DNA from: Sanderia malayensis
Lineage: Eukaryota > Cnidaria > Scyphozoa > Semaeostomeae > Pelagiidae
Assembly (NCBI GenBank): GCA_013076295.1
Contig: RQOL01000906.1
Coordinates: 5,456,001-5,520,000, forward strand
DNA length: 64,000 bases
Direction: 5' to 3'
Shown here: positions 1 to 9,564 of the stretch, piece by piece
How positions within the stretch are numbered: position 1 is the first letter of the stretch
How the letters are laid out: the number at the start of each line of letters is the position of its first letter
Program-made: the position numbers and the translations under genes
Notes under the pieces: model-generated
Database searches by the model: none
What the model saw: the letters and a program-made list of their open reading frames with translations, nothing else
What the model was told of the DNA's origin: nothing

Positions 1-460
1 GCATGACTTTCTGATTATAATTAATTGTAACAAAGTTCAACTGGGTTGGCAGGTATTGGCAGGAGGTATTGGTGGCAGGGGGAACTGTATCCTATGCCAC
101 AAAGGACAAAATAAGTAAAGTGAGTGCCGAAAAGTTATTATTTTAAGCAGGAAAGCACGTACTTTGTTCTGGGGAAAAATGGAATATTGTTAACTAAAGC
201 ATGGATGCAGTGTTTAAAAATAAACGGTAGTCAACAACAACCAACAGAAAATATCTTTTACTTTAAAAATAAGCACCTAAATTTTGCAATGTAATGCAAA
301 CAAATACAGGATGCAGTGAACCAGCCAGCCGGTCAGCACATTCACATAATCTTAATTGTTTACCAGAATGTATTATTGCTACGCAGCATAAATGATGCCA
401 CGCAGCAATTAACTAACTTTTTTTCACAATACAAACTAATAGGTTGTTGCTTTATTATTC
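1..460. other. Left-edge stretch with no recognised gene
   Basis: AT-rich sequence with no convincing reading frame or repeat that I recognise. It ends in a pyrimidine-containing stretch leading to an AG at 461-462, which would be the acceptor of the candidate exon that follows. It is therefore probably intronic sequence of a gene that begins outside the window. Confidence 0.3.
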
Positions 461-462
461 AG

Positions 463-615
463 GACGAAGGGTTGGAATTTTCCCACCGAGAGGGCGAGGT
501 CACAGCTACACGGCCAAAAATTTTGTTACATCTGGCAGCCAAATCTTTCAATTGATTGGGAAAAACAAAGAACGTTTAGAAATCACTGACTCCATTGTGA
601 GAATGCTGAATGCAG
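463..615 (+). CDS. Candidate internal exon of an unrecognised gene
   Basis: A 153-nt open segment (51 codons' worth) lies between a plausible acceptor (TTATTATTCAG just before 463) and a good donor (GCAG|GTGCGT at 615/616). In the frame that stays open it reads R-R-V-G-I-F-P-P-R-G-R-G-H-S-Y and later I-F-Q-L-I-G-K-N-K-E-R-L-E. That has balanced composition and could be real protein. I do not recognise the family, and no flanking exon is identified here. The length, a multiple of three, is compatible with an internal exon. It could equally be a chance open frame between splice-like signals. Confidence 0.3.
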
Positions 616-759
616 GTGCGTCACACTTTCAACTTAACAAAACAACACTACTTCTTTATCTTTGCATTCATATTTTAGTTTCAAAGAAATAAGGCAATCT
701 TCAAGGAAATAGGTTGTCTTTGAATGTGATTAAAACTCAAGCAATTGTGGTAGGATCGA

Positions 760-992
760 GGCTGAAAACCTTAAGAAGATCTCTCATAAAAAGGTACAGC
801 CTCCTTCTGTTGTCATTGATGACTCACAAATTGAGATTGTTGAGAAAGTAAAATATCTCGGAGCTCAACTTGATCAGCATCTTGTTTGGGATGAGCACAC
901 TAGAGTCCTGCACGCTAAGGTTTCTCGTGCCTTCGCCCTTTTGAAGTATCTCAAAAAATTGCTACCCCAGGAAACTCTAAGCCAGATCTATT
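760..992 (+). mobile_element. Non-LTR retrotransposon fragment, C-terminal part of reverse transcriptase
   Basis: From about 806 the plus strand reads through the segment K-V-K-Y-L-G-A-Q-L-D-Q-H-L-V-W-D-E-H, then a lysine/alanine-rich helix and L-L-P-Q-E-T-L. This is the region just after the catalytic palm in many metazoan LINE-type RTs, where the strand comes back as 'YLG...LD..L.W..H'. Only this piece remains. The catalytic F/Y-x-D-D region is not here and the frame ends abruptly near 992 in unrelated sequence. It is a dead, truncated copy. The clade (CR1, L2 or Jockey-like) cannot be fixed from so short a piece. Confidence 0.75.
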
Positions 993-1550
993 GTTGAGAA
1001 TGACGTCATTCGTACCCAGACCTCCCACAGGCCACGTGCCGACAGGTTTTGAGGAGACGTTCAGCTGCTCCGATCCAGAACAAAAATTAAAATGGTTTTG
1101 CTTTAGCTTTTCACTTTGCTGTTAAACTTATGTTTTGTTAGTTAATGTAAATATAGAGCACAGGAAGAGTAGAGCTCAGTGAGTCTCTTTCTGTTAACGA
1201 GCCTAGCAGATAGATTGACGTTTAATTCGAGTGGGCATATTTACGCCAAGTTCAGATGCAACAATCATTCTGAGGCGTAGTGCATAGAACAAGGTTTGAC
1301 TTCTCTCTCCCACCCTGTCCACATTTATTATTTGTTTGAGTTTGAATTATGATTTCAGTCATTAGTCTGCAGTTTAACCAGTCCGGTTATTAGGCAAGGA
1401 CTTCATGTATGTAAACTATAAGTCCCGAAATACAATTATAAGCCAATAAGCCAATGTATAATCTAGGGGTAATATGTGTGTCCCTGCATGTATATGCAGT
1501 GTATAACATGTGTATAACCAATCAATACCACATGTATAGCACATGTATTA
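993..1550. other. Unassigned sequence abutting the RT fragment, possibly an LTR remnant
   Basis: The RT reading frame is broken at about 992 by sequence starting TGTTGAGAATGACGTCA. The leading TG, the CRE-like TGACGTCA and the location of the break would fit the edge of a solo LTR. I found neither a matching second LTR, a clear CA-ended right boundary nor a target duplication, so this is a weak inference. Confidence 0.15.
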
Positions 1551-1750
1551 GTGTATTCTCAGAGTGCATTTAGGTGAAAACCCGTAAATACAGTGAATAA
1601 CAAGTGTATAAGAGTGTGTACAAGTGAAGGCAAGTGTACTAGTGTATTGTCAGAGTGAATTTAGGTGAAATTCGGTAAATACAGTGAATAAGAAGTGTAT
1701 AAAAGTGTGGAGACAAGTGTGTTCGTGTACTGTCAGAGTGAATTTCTACC
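1551..1750. repeat. Short tandem repeat, about 2.3 copies of an 83-91 bp unit
   Basis: The phrase GTGTATTGTCAGAGTGAATT (with one or two differences) recurs at about 1551, 1642 and 1725. Between copies, the text 'AGGTGAAA..CGTAAATACAGTGAATAA.AAGTGTATAA' also recurs. Unit lengths are about 91 and 83 bp. The sequence is non-coding and the copies have diverged slightly. Confidence 0.75.
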
Positions 1751-3125
1751 ATTGCAAGGCTTGTATCCAGATTCGAAAAATTTCATTTTAATTTAGGTCG
1801 TATGTTTTCTGAAACCTGGTTGCAATCTTGCCCGTTGCCAGACTGGATAACAGTAACAAATTTAAAACAGATCACGATAGCCAGAGAAACTTTCAGCAAC
1901 ACCAAGGATCATTCAAAGTACTTGGTGCAAGATTGCTGTCAGGCACGACAGACAACTTATTATGTTTGCATTGGTGGATCAAACAGAGCGGTACGTGTAA
2001 ATTATGGGTTGAATCTTAAAAAGGGTGTCACTTGTGAATATTGTAGCTGTGTTGATGGTCATTTTAAAGAGCTGCTCTCAAACTATAATCTTTTTTATTT
2101 AGGGCAGTTCTTTTACGTAAAACACATACTGCAGCATTTAAGCTATTTACACGGGCAATCTTTTGGGAATGTGTGTCATACGACCTTGGCTCAGATCCTT
2201 TTCGTAAACACGACATTTTCCAGAAGTGGCCCAAAAATTGCAGTTTTTGAAGCATGAAAAAAGGTCTTCATGAGCGAAGTTCGATTGCAAACGAAACAAT
2301 CAAGATTCGCTTGCAATCGAAAGTCAAAAACTACCCAGGAACGAAAAACGATGGTGCGAGAGTAACCCTTTAAAGTGCCCCTACCCCTTTTAAGAAAAGA
2401 AAAGAGTGCCTTTTCCGTGATTAAATCTCAGGACTGGGGCGAAGCTCAATAGCCTCATAGTTAGAAAATGCCAGGTGCAACCATCAGTTTCAGTGCAACA
2501 ATGACATTCATGTCCATTAATAAGACATTGTGGTGCTGCTCATTTTCTACACCTTACCTAATCAAAAACAAATCGTTTCAAGTTTCTTCAACCACGAAAG
2601 GTTTAGGCCTAAATGGGCATGGCTTAAATTATATTACGTATTGATTTTTGATACATTCTTCATCACATACAGTGCACAAAGTGACTTAGGGCTTAAGTCA
2701 GCTATAGGCTTTCCAAATTTATTTTTCTTCAATTTCAGATGAAGCAAATGCATCGTGGTGGTGAATTTATTTGCTTGGACAACAGACAGGTCTGGGAATC
2801 ATTTTCAACATTTATAAATCAAAATCAAAATTGCGGACCACGTCATAGTAATCCGTGTTGAACAATGAAGCGAATGATGACCTAATATTATATTATTATA
2901 CTTGATTTTGAGTTTCAGTAATCGACAATAGAAGCTTCAAAATGTGATTGGTGTTTAAATAGAGGCGTGCTGGCTCGGTTGATCGGGACGGCTCAATTAG
3001 ACGATACTCGTCATTGTTGTATAAAAATCATAAAAATCATATCAAATCATATCATAAAATCATAAAAAACATCTACCTTTATTTTTTTCTGTTCTGTTAA
3101 ACAAAAAATCAGTGTCGCACTGTCG
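1751..3125. other. No recognisable gene
   Basis: This stretch contains only chance-looking reading frames. The longest, at 1802-2257 on the plus strand, has no family resemblance that I can name and no supporting splice or conservation signal. The base composition is AT-rich, with a short run of ATCATAAAA-like repeats near 3025-3065. Confidence 0.4.
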
Positions 3126-3482
3126 CTCTCTTTGCATGATGAACTAATCCAAAATCTTTGCTATCAGCGGCTCACATGTGTGAGCCAGTATTGCCTTGCA
3201 TTCGGCCTGCAGCTGTCCTTGTAGGGTGAACCAATCCAAAATTGTTGCTAGCACATGCGTGAGCAGGGTAGATTCGTGCTGCATAGCTTCGGCGTTGGCG
3301 CTGCGACTACTGCCAAGGTACCAAGAGCCCTCCATTCCGCACTGTAGACGACTCAGCTGCCTGAGTCAGTACCGCCTTCCATTCGGCCGGTGGCTGTCTC
3401 TGTATGACACACAGACTCCGCATATCGGCGGATCACATGCGTGAGTCAGTATCGCATTTGGCTGGTGGCTCTCTCTGTATGA
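3126..3482. repeat. Degenerate tandem repeat cluster
   Basis: The same ordered words recur several times: CACATGCGTGAG, then CAGTATTGCCTT/CAGTACCGCCTT, then CATTCGGC, then GGCTGTC or GGCTCTC, then TCTGTATGA. Copies begin near 3145, 3230, 3360 and 3428, with many substitutions and partial deletions, so the period is irregular (roughly 60-90 bp). The region is noticeably more GC-rich than its surroundings. The fold-back element begins immediately to its right. Confidence 0.6.
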
Positions 3483-3489
3483 GTAGACA

Positions 3490-4443
3490 TAGACAGGGAA
3501 TTTTTTACAACAAACTGGCAGAGAGGGTAACCGGGGATTTTTCACTTGTTTCGACTTCCTAATGGTAGTACCTTCAAATTTTCAAAGGTGTCCAAAAAAA
3601 TTTCTCCCCACATGTCACGTGATCGATGACGTAAAGGGTAACGGTCAGAAAAATATGAAAGTCGTCAAATTTAAAAACAAACGGCATCAATCGAAAGAGC
3701 ATGAAAGACTGAACAAAATATACTATGAGACCTATATCCTAAAATCAAAATGTTAAAAGATATAACGTGTGAAACTTTTGATGACGTCATCAATAGTGAA
3801 AATCAAAAAGTAAGAAAAATATTAAATCAATAACGTAAGTTCTTTGAAATACGCCTTGGAATCACTATTGACCTGATATGATGTATAGCTAAATCTCAAA
3901 GTATGCATTGCTCTCAAAATTACAAAGGTAGCTATTCCATACGTTGGTTAAAAGCAATGCGCGCTCTGGGATTTAGTTGCATATCATGTCGAGGCAACAG
4001 TTGTTGCAAGGCGCAATTCTATAGAGCTTACGTCATTGTGAAACTGCTCTATTGGCACACTAAAGTTAGTAGTTCACAAACCTCTCATAGCTGGTTGAAA
4101 TATTGTCCTGTTAGTGTCATGCGTCGTTCCCTTGCCTGTCACTGTCTCTTGCTAGCCACCATTGTCATCAATAGTCACATGCGTGGGAAGGTTCTGTACA
4201 ATGGACAACGGAACAATTTCATTGTTGCTTTGAACTACTTCAGCCCAAGCTTTGTTCTGAGCTAGAACATTACTGTAGGAAATAGCGTGATTCATTTTAT
4301 GTTGATGTCATCTCTTTGCTTCCAGTGATACGACGCATCGTCATTGCAGAAAATATTTGTTTCGGTGTTCTTTCGCGACCTACAATCAGTGATTGCCAAT
4401 CAGATGCGAGACTCCAGATTTTAGTGGCTAATTGCTGAGACTC
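3490..4443 (+). repeat. Left arm of the fold-back element
   Basis: This is the inverted copy of 4991-5944, running from TAGACAGGG to GCTGAGACTC. An open frame of 120 codons at 3903-4265 is the antisense of the element's coding sequence. It occurs in nearly identical form on the minus strand at 5169-5531, which confirms the inverted relationship. Confidence 0.9.
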
Positions 4444-4446
4444 TGT

Positions 4447-5360
4447 CACTTGAATGCTCTGTCACGAATGCACACTGCAAATCGCTTGCAGGTTATTCTT
4501 TCTGGCCAAGCGTATGATATTTACGCAGCCGATATCTTCTATCACAAATCCTGCTATATTAAGTTGGCGTCAAAACCTATTGGTACTGAAAAGATTATCA
4601 AGTCGGATGAAGATGTTATTGCAAAGAGTAAAATGGATGAATTTTTCTTGAAACTCGAGAGAAATATTTTGCATCAAAATTCAGCGTATTTACTAAGCGA
4701 CTTATTGAAAGACCTGGTCATAATGTTTGAAGAACAATCCATTCAACCAATTTTCATCTCTACTGGACGGCATGTAATTATTCACTCCTGATTTGAATCC
4801 CTGCCAATATTTTGTTGCTACACTAAAAGGCTTTGGTTTGAGGGACAACGATCTGCTTAAGGCATTTGGGAACATGATCAAGCGTAAAATCAAAGAACGT
4901 GAACCTGTTGAACAATCTCCGCTGAAAATACAAGAAATAAACACAGTGCTGGAGAAAGGTCTTTTGAAGGACCTCTATAATACGATATTTGAGTCTCAGC
5001 AATTAGCCACTAAAATCTGGAGTCTCACACCTGATTGGCAATCACTGATTGTAGGTCGCGAAAGAACACCGAAACAAATATTTTCTGCAATGACGATGCG
5101 TCGTATCACTGGAAGCAAAGAGATGACATAAACATAAAATGAATCACGCTATTTCCTACAGTAATGTTCTAGCTCAGAACAAAGCTTGGGCTGAAGTAGT
5201 TCAAAGCAACAATGAAATTGTTCCGTTGTCCATTGTACAGAACCTTCCCACGCATGTGATTATTGATGACAATGGTGGCTAGCAAGAGACAGTGACAGGC
5301 AAGGGAACGACGCATGACACTAACAGGACAATATTTCAACCAGCTATGAGAGGTTTGTGA
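4447..5360 (+). pseudogene. Broken transposon-type gene inside the fold-back element
   Basis: Three consecutive plus-strand frames join into one decayed protein: 4447-4791, then a shift to 4793-5131, then a shift to 5139-5360 with an in-frame TAG at 5280-5282. Recognisable pieces are Y-H-K-S-C-Y-I-K-L, then G-L-R-D-N-D-L-L-K-A-F, then A-W-A-E-V-V, then N-L-P-T-H-V-I-I-D-D-N and G-K-G-T-T-H-D-T-N-R-T. I recall this order (YH.CY, then a 'DN...DT..GK.T.H.T' block) from multi-copy, unnamed proteins in cnidarian genomes, but I cannot name a catalytic family. Two frameshifts and one stop make it a pseudogene, so mobilisation would need a source elsewhere. Confidence 0.6.
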
Positions 5361-5944
5361 ACTACTAACTTTAGTGTGCCAATAGAGCAGTTTCACAATG
5401 ACGTAGGCTCTATAGAATTGCGCCTTGCAACAACTGTTGCCTCGACATGATATGCAACTAAATCCCAGAGCGCGCATTGCTTTTAACCAACGTATGGAAT
5501 AGCTACCTTTGTAATTTTGAGAGCAATGCATGCTTTGAGATTTAGCTATACATCGTATCAGGTCAATAATGGTTCCAAGGCGTATTGCAAAGAACTTACG
5601 TTATTGATTCAATATTTTTCTTACTTTTTGATTCTCACTATTGATGACGTCATCGAAAGTTTCACACGTTATATCTCTTAACATTTTAATTTTAGGATAT
5701 AGATCTCATAGTATATTTTGTTCAGTTTTTCATGCTCTTTCGATTGATGCCGTTTGTTTTTAAATTTGACGACTTTCATATTTTTCTGACCGTTACCCTT
5801 TACGTCATCAATCACGTGACATGTGGGGAGAAATTTTTTTGGACACCCTTGAAAATTAGAAGGTACTACCATTAGGAAGTCGAAACAAGTGAAAAATCCC
5901 CGGTTACCCTCTCCGCCAGTTTGTTGCAAAAAGTTCCCTGTCTA
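4991..5944 (-). repeat. Right arm of the fold-back element
   Basis: This is the inverted copy of 3490-4443, from GAGTCTCAGC to CCCTGTCTA. Unlike the left arm, its plus strand is in the sense orientation of the element's gene. It carries the 3' part of the broken reading frame up to about 5360 and then a non-coding tail. Small differences from the left arm are visible, for example near 5265 and 5930. Confidence 0.9.
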
Positions 5945-6234
5945 ACACCAGCTTCTGCCTCTTGTCGTCGTTCGCTATATCTTTCTCTCTTCCTTTTCCG
6001 TCCTCACTCTCTGCTTTCCCTAGGATACTCTCAGCTAGACATTCACATTCCAATTCCTGGTAGACAGATGAAGTAAAGATTAGGGTGATTGGCCGTCACT
6101 CTTCCGGTTCGTTGGACCGGAAATCTGTGCTTTCCCTAGCCAATCACCTGACAGTAAGTGCAGTATTCCGCAGGCAAATCAGGGCAGTGCACAGATGCCC
6201 AATTTTCCTGCAAGTCGTACCACCATTCTGGTTG

Positions 6235-6911
6235 TTGCTCGGTTGGGGTTGGACATTAACAACAGATAACGGCCCCCATTTAACAGCGACGATTTTACAA
6301 ATTACATGTCACTGTTAGGCATTGATTACAAACCGGCAAACCCCCGATGGCCTCAAGGCAATGCAGAAGTAGAGCGCTTTATGCAACCCCTTGAAAGAGC
6401 TATTCAAACAGCGCAAGCAGAAGGAAGGGTGTGGCAACAAAAGCTGTCTCGTTTTCTTTTACAATACAAATCACCGCCTCACTGCACAACCAAGGTTTCC
6501 CCAGCAGAACTTTTGTTCAACCGTAGCATTCGTGGTAAGTTACCAACTTTACCAAGTAAACCGATTGTTAATAGGCACAAGGAAGCCTGCATAAATGACC
6601 AAAAGAATCAGAAGTACAACAAAGAGTGCAGTGACGTCAGAAGACGCGTCAAAGACAGTGATATAACAGCCGGAGATTTTGTGTTGGTAAAACAGCAAAA
6701 GAGAAACAAGCTGATCACACGTTTTGACACAGACCCCTATGTCGTTGTCCAAAGGAATAGATCACAAGTAATTGCAATGAACAAAGATCAACGGAATGTG
6801 AAGCGCAACATATCACATTTCAAAAGAATACCAAATCCGGAAAACTGGGATTTTGATTCTGATGATAATGATGATTTTCCTAGTCGTAGAGCTGAACAAA
6901 GAGAACCGTGA
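6235..6911 (+). mobile_element. Ty3/gypsy integrase fragment (end of core and C-terminal domain)
   Basis: The sequence includes T-D-N-G-P, the second acidic position of the integrase D,D-E core, near 6262. After a frameshift near 6275, the frame that is open from about 6280 to 6911 carries P-R-W-P-Q-G-N-A-E-V-E-R-F with the catalytic glutamate. Then come the L-L-x-Y-x-x-x-P-H-x-T-T helix typical of gypsy integrases and a basic, beta-rich C-terminal domain ('G-D-F-V-L-V-K-Q-Q-K'). It ends at a TGA after an acidic tail. The first catalytic aspartate, RNase H and RT are missing. This is a truncated copy with at least one frameshift. Confidence 0.85.
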
Positions 6912-7149
6912 CCGATGATTATGCGTACCAACCAGACAGAGGAACACACCTATTATTGATTCTGGCTTTATATTATTGTTCTGAAGGCACATGGCCTAAG
7001 CATACGTATTCTTTATCACTGTGGTCTTTCTCTTACGAAGCAGTTTAATAGCAGTTTACATGTATTATTTTATTCCTTCAGTAGATTTGTATTAACTAAT
7101 CGTGTCGATTATAACCAAAATATTTATTTGTAATTTATGTAGAAACAAA

Positions 7150-7610
7150 GGACTGAAGCTGCGACTATCAAAGTCAGTTCGGACGCGGCGGGAAGAAAAG
7201 GTTTTGCAGCTTTTTATAAAGCCCAATGGTTTGCTGCCCCTTGGCCCACCATTCTATCAGCTCTTAATATCGCGATCAAGGAATTCATCCATATTGTCCT
7301 CGCTGCCAAGCTTTGGGGGGAGTCATGGTGGCGTATGCGTGTTGCTTTTCGCTGTGATAACATGGCCGTTGCCCAATGCTTGCAAAACGACACAGTGAAA
7401 GATCTCCATCTGGCCTTCCTTTTACGCGAATTATCTATTCTCGCGATCACACAGCCCTTTACGTTTACTGCTATTCACATTCCCGGTAGAAAAAATACGG
7501 CAGCTGATGCCCTGTCTCGTTCCGATGAAGAGGCCTTTATCCGCCTCGTTTCGGGCGCTGATCGTCTTCCTCTGGAGACTCCCACATTTCATTCATTTTC
7601 GTTTATTCAT
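7150..7610 (+). mobile_element. DIRS-type retrotransposon, RT/RNase H fragment
   Basis: Across two frames the plus strand encodes V-S-S-D-A-A-G-R-K-G-F-A-A-F, then I-K-E-F, L-A-A-K-L-W-G, F-R-C-D-N-M-A-V-A and I-P-G-R-K-N-T-A-A-D-A-L-S-R. These are the RNase H motifs (first Asp, E, D-N, and the N-x-x-A-D-x-L-S-R end) in the form seen in DIRS1/Ngaro-like elements. The start is frame-shifted near 7270-7335. The element is interrupted at about 7640 by the fragment on the opposite strand and may continue at 8170. Confidence 0.75.
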
Positions 7611-7639
7611 TTTAATTTATTTATCCAGGGTAAATACAA

Positions 7640-8160
7640 TTCAGTTTAAGAAAAAAAACTGCTTTACAATGTGCCCTGCTAAAAACCTAAACTAATCAAT
7701 ACTATACATTAAGAAAAATAAACTGAAAATTAATATACATTAAGGTAATCTGGCAAAAAAGAAAAAGTTTGCTGTGTAAGACGTTTCAAATCCTTTGTTC
7801 TTTTAAAAAGTGTTTCAGCAAATTTTTGAAAGTGACCAGTGAAGGGGCATTTTTCAATTCATTACTTAGTTTGTTCCGCACAGTCACACCTCGATATGAG
7901 AAACTACGTTGCCCGTAAGAGGTTGCAAGGCGAGGTATTCTGATATCAGTGTCGGTATTTGTTTCAAATTCAATCATCGTCAACCACCCTAAACTTCCAA
8001 TCAAGGGAAGAGGTGGTGCATCACAAGGGCTGTTTGTAACGATTCATGCAGCTCGGTTTTGCAGCTTTTGCAGCTTATTAAGCAGGGTTTCTCCACAACA
8101 ACCCCACACCGAGCAGCAGTATCTGAAATGCGGTTCGACTATACTTGTATGCATATTTTT
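7640..8160 (-). mobile_element. Non-LTR retrotransposon 3' end, inserted into the DIRS copy
   Basis: On the minus strand, from about 8140 down to 7786, the sequence encodes H-F-R-Y-C-C-S-V-W-G, then L-Q-K-L-Q-N-R-A-A, P-P-L-P-L-I-G-S-L-G-W-L, and finally L-S-N-E-L-K-N-A-P-S-L-V-T-F-K. This is the standard far C-terminal region of metazoan CR1/L2/Jockey-type RT proteins, ending at the stop just before 7786. The rest, down to about 7640, is the AT-rich 3' UTR. It lies between two DIRS pieces on the other strand, so it probably inserted into DIRS. No clean target duplication was found. Confidence 0.75.
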
Positions 8161-8169
8161 TTATTATGT

Positions 8170-8342
8170 TTAGTGGGAGATATTTTTTTGCATATTTAGT
8201 GGGAGATATCCCTGAGGCATTTGCTTTCTCCTCCTTGGACCAGGGCTGGCAACAACAAACGACAAACGCGTTGGCTATCACAACTCAGAAAACTTACCAG
8301 TCTGCCCAAAAACAATGGAGACAACGACGACTGCACACATAG
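8170..8342 (+). mobile_element. DIRS-type tyrosine recombinase, N-terminal fragment
   Basis: The frame reads F-S-S-L-D-Q-G-W, then T-N-A-L-A-I-T-T-Q-K-T-Y-Q-S-A-Q-K-Q-W and a stop at 8341-8343. 'T-x-x-T-Y-x-S-A-x-x-x-W' is the start of the core-binding domain of tyrosine recombinases in DIRS/Crypton-like elements. It lies downstream of the DIRS RNase H piece in the expected order. The R-H-R-Y catalytic part is absent. The 15-base word TTTAGTGGGAGATAT occurs twice (about 8170 and 8197), which looks like a small local duplication. Confidence 0.55.
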
Positions 8343-8345
8343 AAA

Positions 8346-8770
8346 TTTCCACAGTTGGTAGAAGCGTTGGGAAAATGGACTGAACGAAATCCAATTCTGG
8401 AGGATAAGAAAGATCCTGGCGTGCCTCAAAGGAAAATCAAAAGAACGTTTCAAACCCGTAAGAAGCAATGGAAATCAGTCAGCTGTGCATACTGTTATGA
8501 TGATTCACATAAATCTGTCAAATGCCAACAGGGGAGTTCTACAGAAGCACGGAAACAAATTATATCCAAGAAACAAGTCTGCTTTAACTGCTCTACTTGT
8601 GACAAACCTCAGCAAGCGGCCAACCAAATCATGCTGGCGTCAGAAGAGTGCCCTGTCTTGTACTCTGTTGTTGTGGTGAAAGTCAACGGAATTAAGTGTG
8701 GGGCGTTGTTGGAATTGGTATGCATCAGTCACGCTTGTCAATCCTCTTGCGATACCAGCAAAGGAACATA
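8346..8770 (+). mobile_element. BEL/Pao retrotransposon gag-protease fragment
   Basis: The open frame contains A-L-G-K-W-T-E-R-N-P-I. A C-x2-C-x4-H-x4-C zinc knuckle follows (C-A-Y-C-Y-D-D-S-H-K-S-V-K-C), then K-K-Q-V-C-F-N-C, and then V-V-V-K-V-N-G-I-K-C-G-A-L-L. In BEL/Pao polyproteins the gag knuckles are followed by 'V.VNG..C.ALLDTGA', where DTGA is the protease active site. Here that spot reads L-E-L-V-C-I, so the protease is dead or the frame has shifted. RT and integrase are missing. It starts directly after the DIRS fragment, so one element may have inserted beside the other. Confidence 0.75.
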
Positions 8771-8771
8771 G

Positions 8772-9170
8772 CAATGGTGATGTATAAAGCTGTGAGGAAG
8801 GAAGTTCCACAAAGTCTATAGCCCAAAAATCAGCAACTGCGACAAAGACTTATATTTCACTGCATGAATTCAGTCTTTTCTGTGACAAGAGCCGAAATAT
8901 AAAAAATAATTGAAAAAAATTAATCTTCTGACAAGGAAAGAATATTTGGGTCGAAAAAAGCAGAGGACCATCGCATGCTATTTTAAACAAATCTGAATTA
9001 CGTTGTGATGTGACTTAATCCATATATTTTTTTGTTTTCTATTATAATAATTAATAAACTGCTTTCTTCTTTAAAATGTCTTTAGTTCATAAAAATGGCC
9101 ATAAAATATAGTTTATAGACATAAACGGAGATATGGGGGTAACTAGGGGTAAAATATGGCACTTACATGA
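8772..9170. other. No recognisable gene
   Basis: This is AT-rich sequence between the BEL fragment and the pogo-like terminus. I see no coding frame, tRNA or repeat structure. Confidence 0.4.
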
Positions 9171-9174
9171 AAAC

Positions 9175-9253
9175 TCGTATAATTCAAACTTTCTGTAATT
9201 CGAAAAAATTTGGATTCCTCCATAGAGTTCGAATTAGACAGAGTTGACTGTAC
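9175..9253 (-). repeat. Possible pogo/Tigger-type transposon terminus
   Basis: Read on the minus strand it begins GTACAGTCAACTCTGTCTAA, followed by AATTCGAA-rich text. Pogo/Tigger inverted repeats typically start CAGTTGAxxCTC with repeated AATTCG-like words. Only one end is visible and no transposase is nearby, so this would be a relic. About 300 bp of unremarkable sequence separates it from the gene starting at 9565. Confidence 0.35.
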
Positions 9254-9564
9254 TTTGGTTTTTTCCTGCATTTGGTTACGCCCACGCGCCTTGCTGCCGC
9301 ATATACACTGATTTGACTCGCTTTAATCTCCTGAGAATCCTTTATCATTATCCGTTAACTCCAAGTTGTGAGAGTCTGTTGTGCGAATTACGAGAGAGGC
9401 ACAGGGACACAATGTAACGAGTCTACCCAAAGGCATAAACAGAAATGTTTTGTGACGTCACAATGAAACTGCAATTAATATGACGCAACATTGGTTTTTG
9501 TGGAGGTTATGCAGTTGTTGATTTACTCATTAAGTTGATTACTTGCATTCGAGTTTGAGCTAGA

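Larger units (their letters stand above)
3490..5944. mobile_element. Fold-back transposable element with two long inverted arms
   Basis: The two ends are inverted copies of each other: the left arm is 3490-4443 and the right arm 4991-5944, each about 954 bp, with a 547-bp unpaired centre. The outermost bases read TA-GACAGGG on the left and CCCTGTC-TA on the right, so a TA target duplication is possible, although TA is itself palindromic. Divergence between arms is only a few per cent by eye. The centre plus right arm hold a broken plus-strand gene. The left arm is therefore a reverse copy of the 3' half of that gene and of the right terminus, not just long terminal repeats. I cannot assign the superfamily. 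The CAGGG end resembles hAT or P termini, but no 8-bp duplication is visible. Confidence 0.8.

Noticed and set aside
1802..2257. 151-codon frame on the plus strand
   Set aside because: Composition is unremarkable, no known motif, no splice or promoter context, and it overlaps other frames.
2965..3010. GGCTCGGTTGATC stretch considered as a tRNA
   Set aside because: It does not fold into an acceptor stem and lacks a T-loop GTTCRA in the right place.
3903..4265. 120-codon frame on the plus strand, with a twin on the minus strand at 5169-5531
   Set aside because: Both are the antisense of the fold-back element's own coding sequence. The sense strand gives the better protein.
3486..5948. hAT assignment for the fold-back element because of its CAGGG ends
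   Set aside because: The 8 bases outside CAGGG/CCCTG do not match on the two sides. A TA duplication fits better, so the superfamily is left open.
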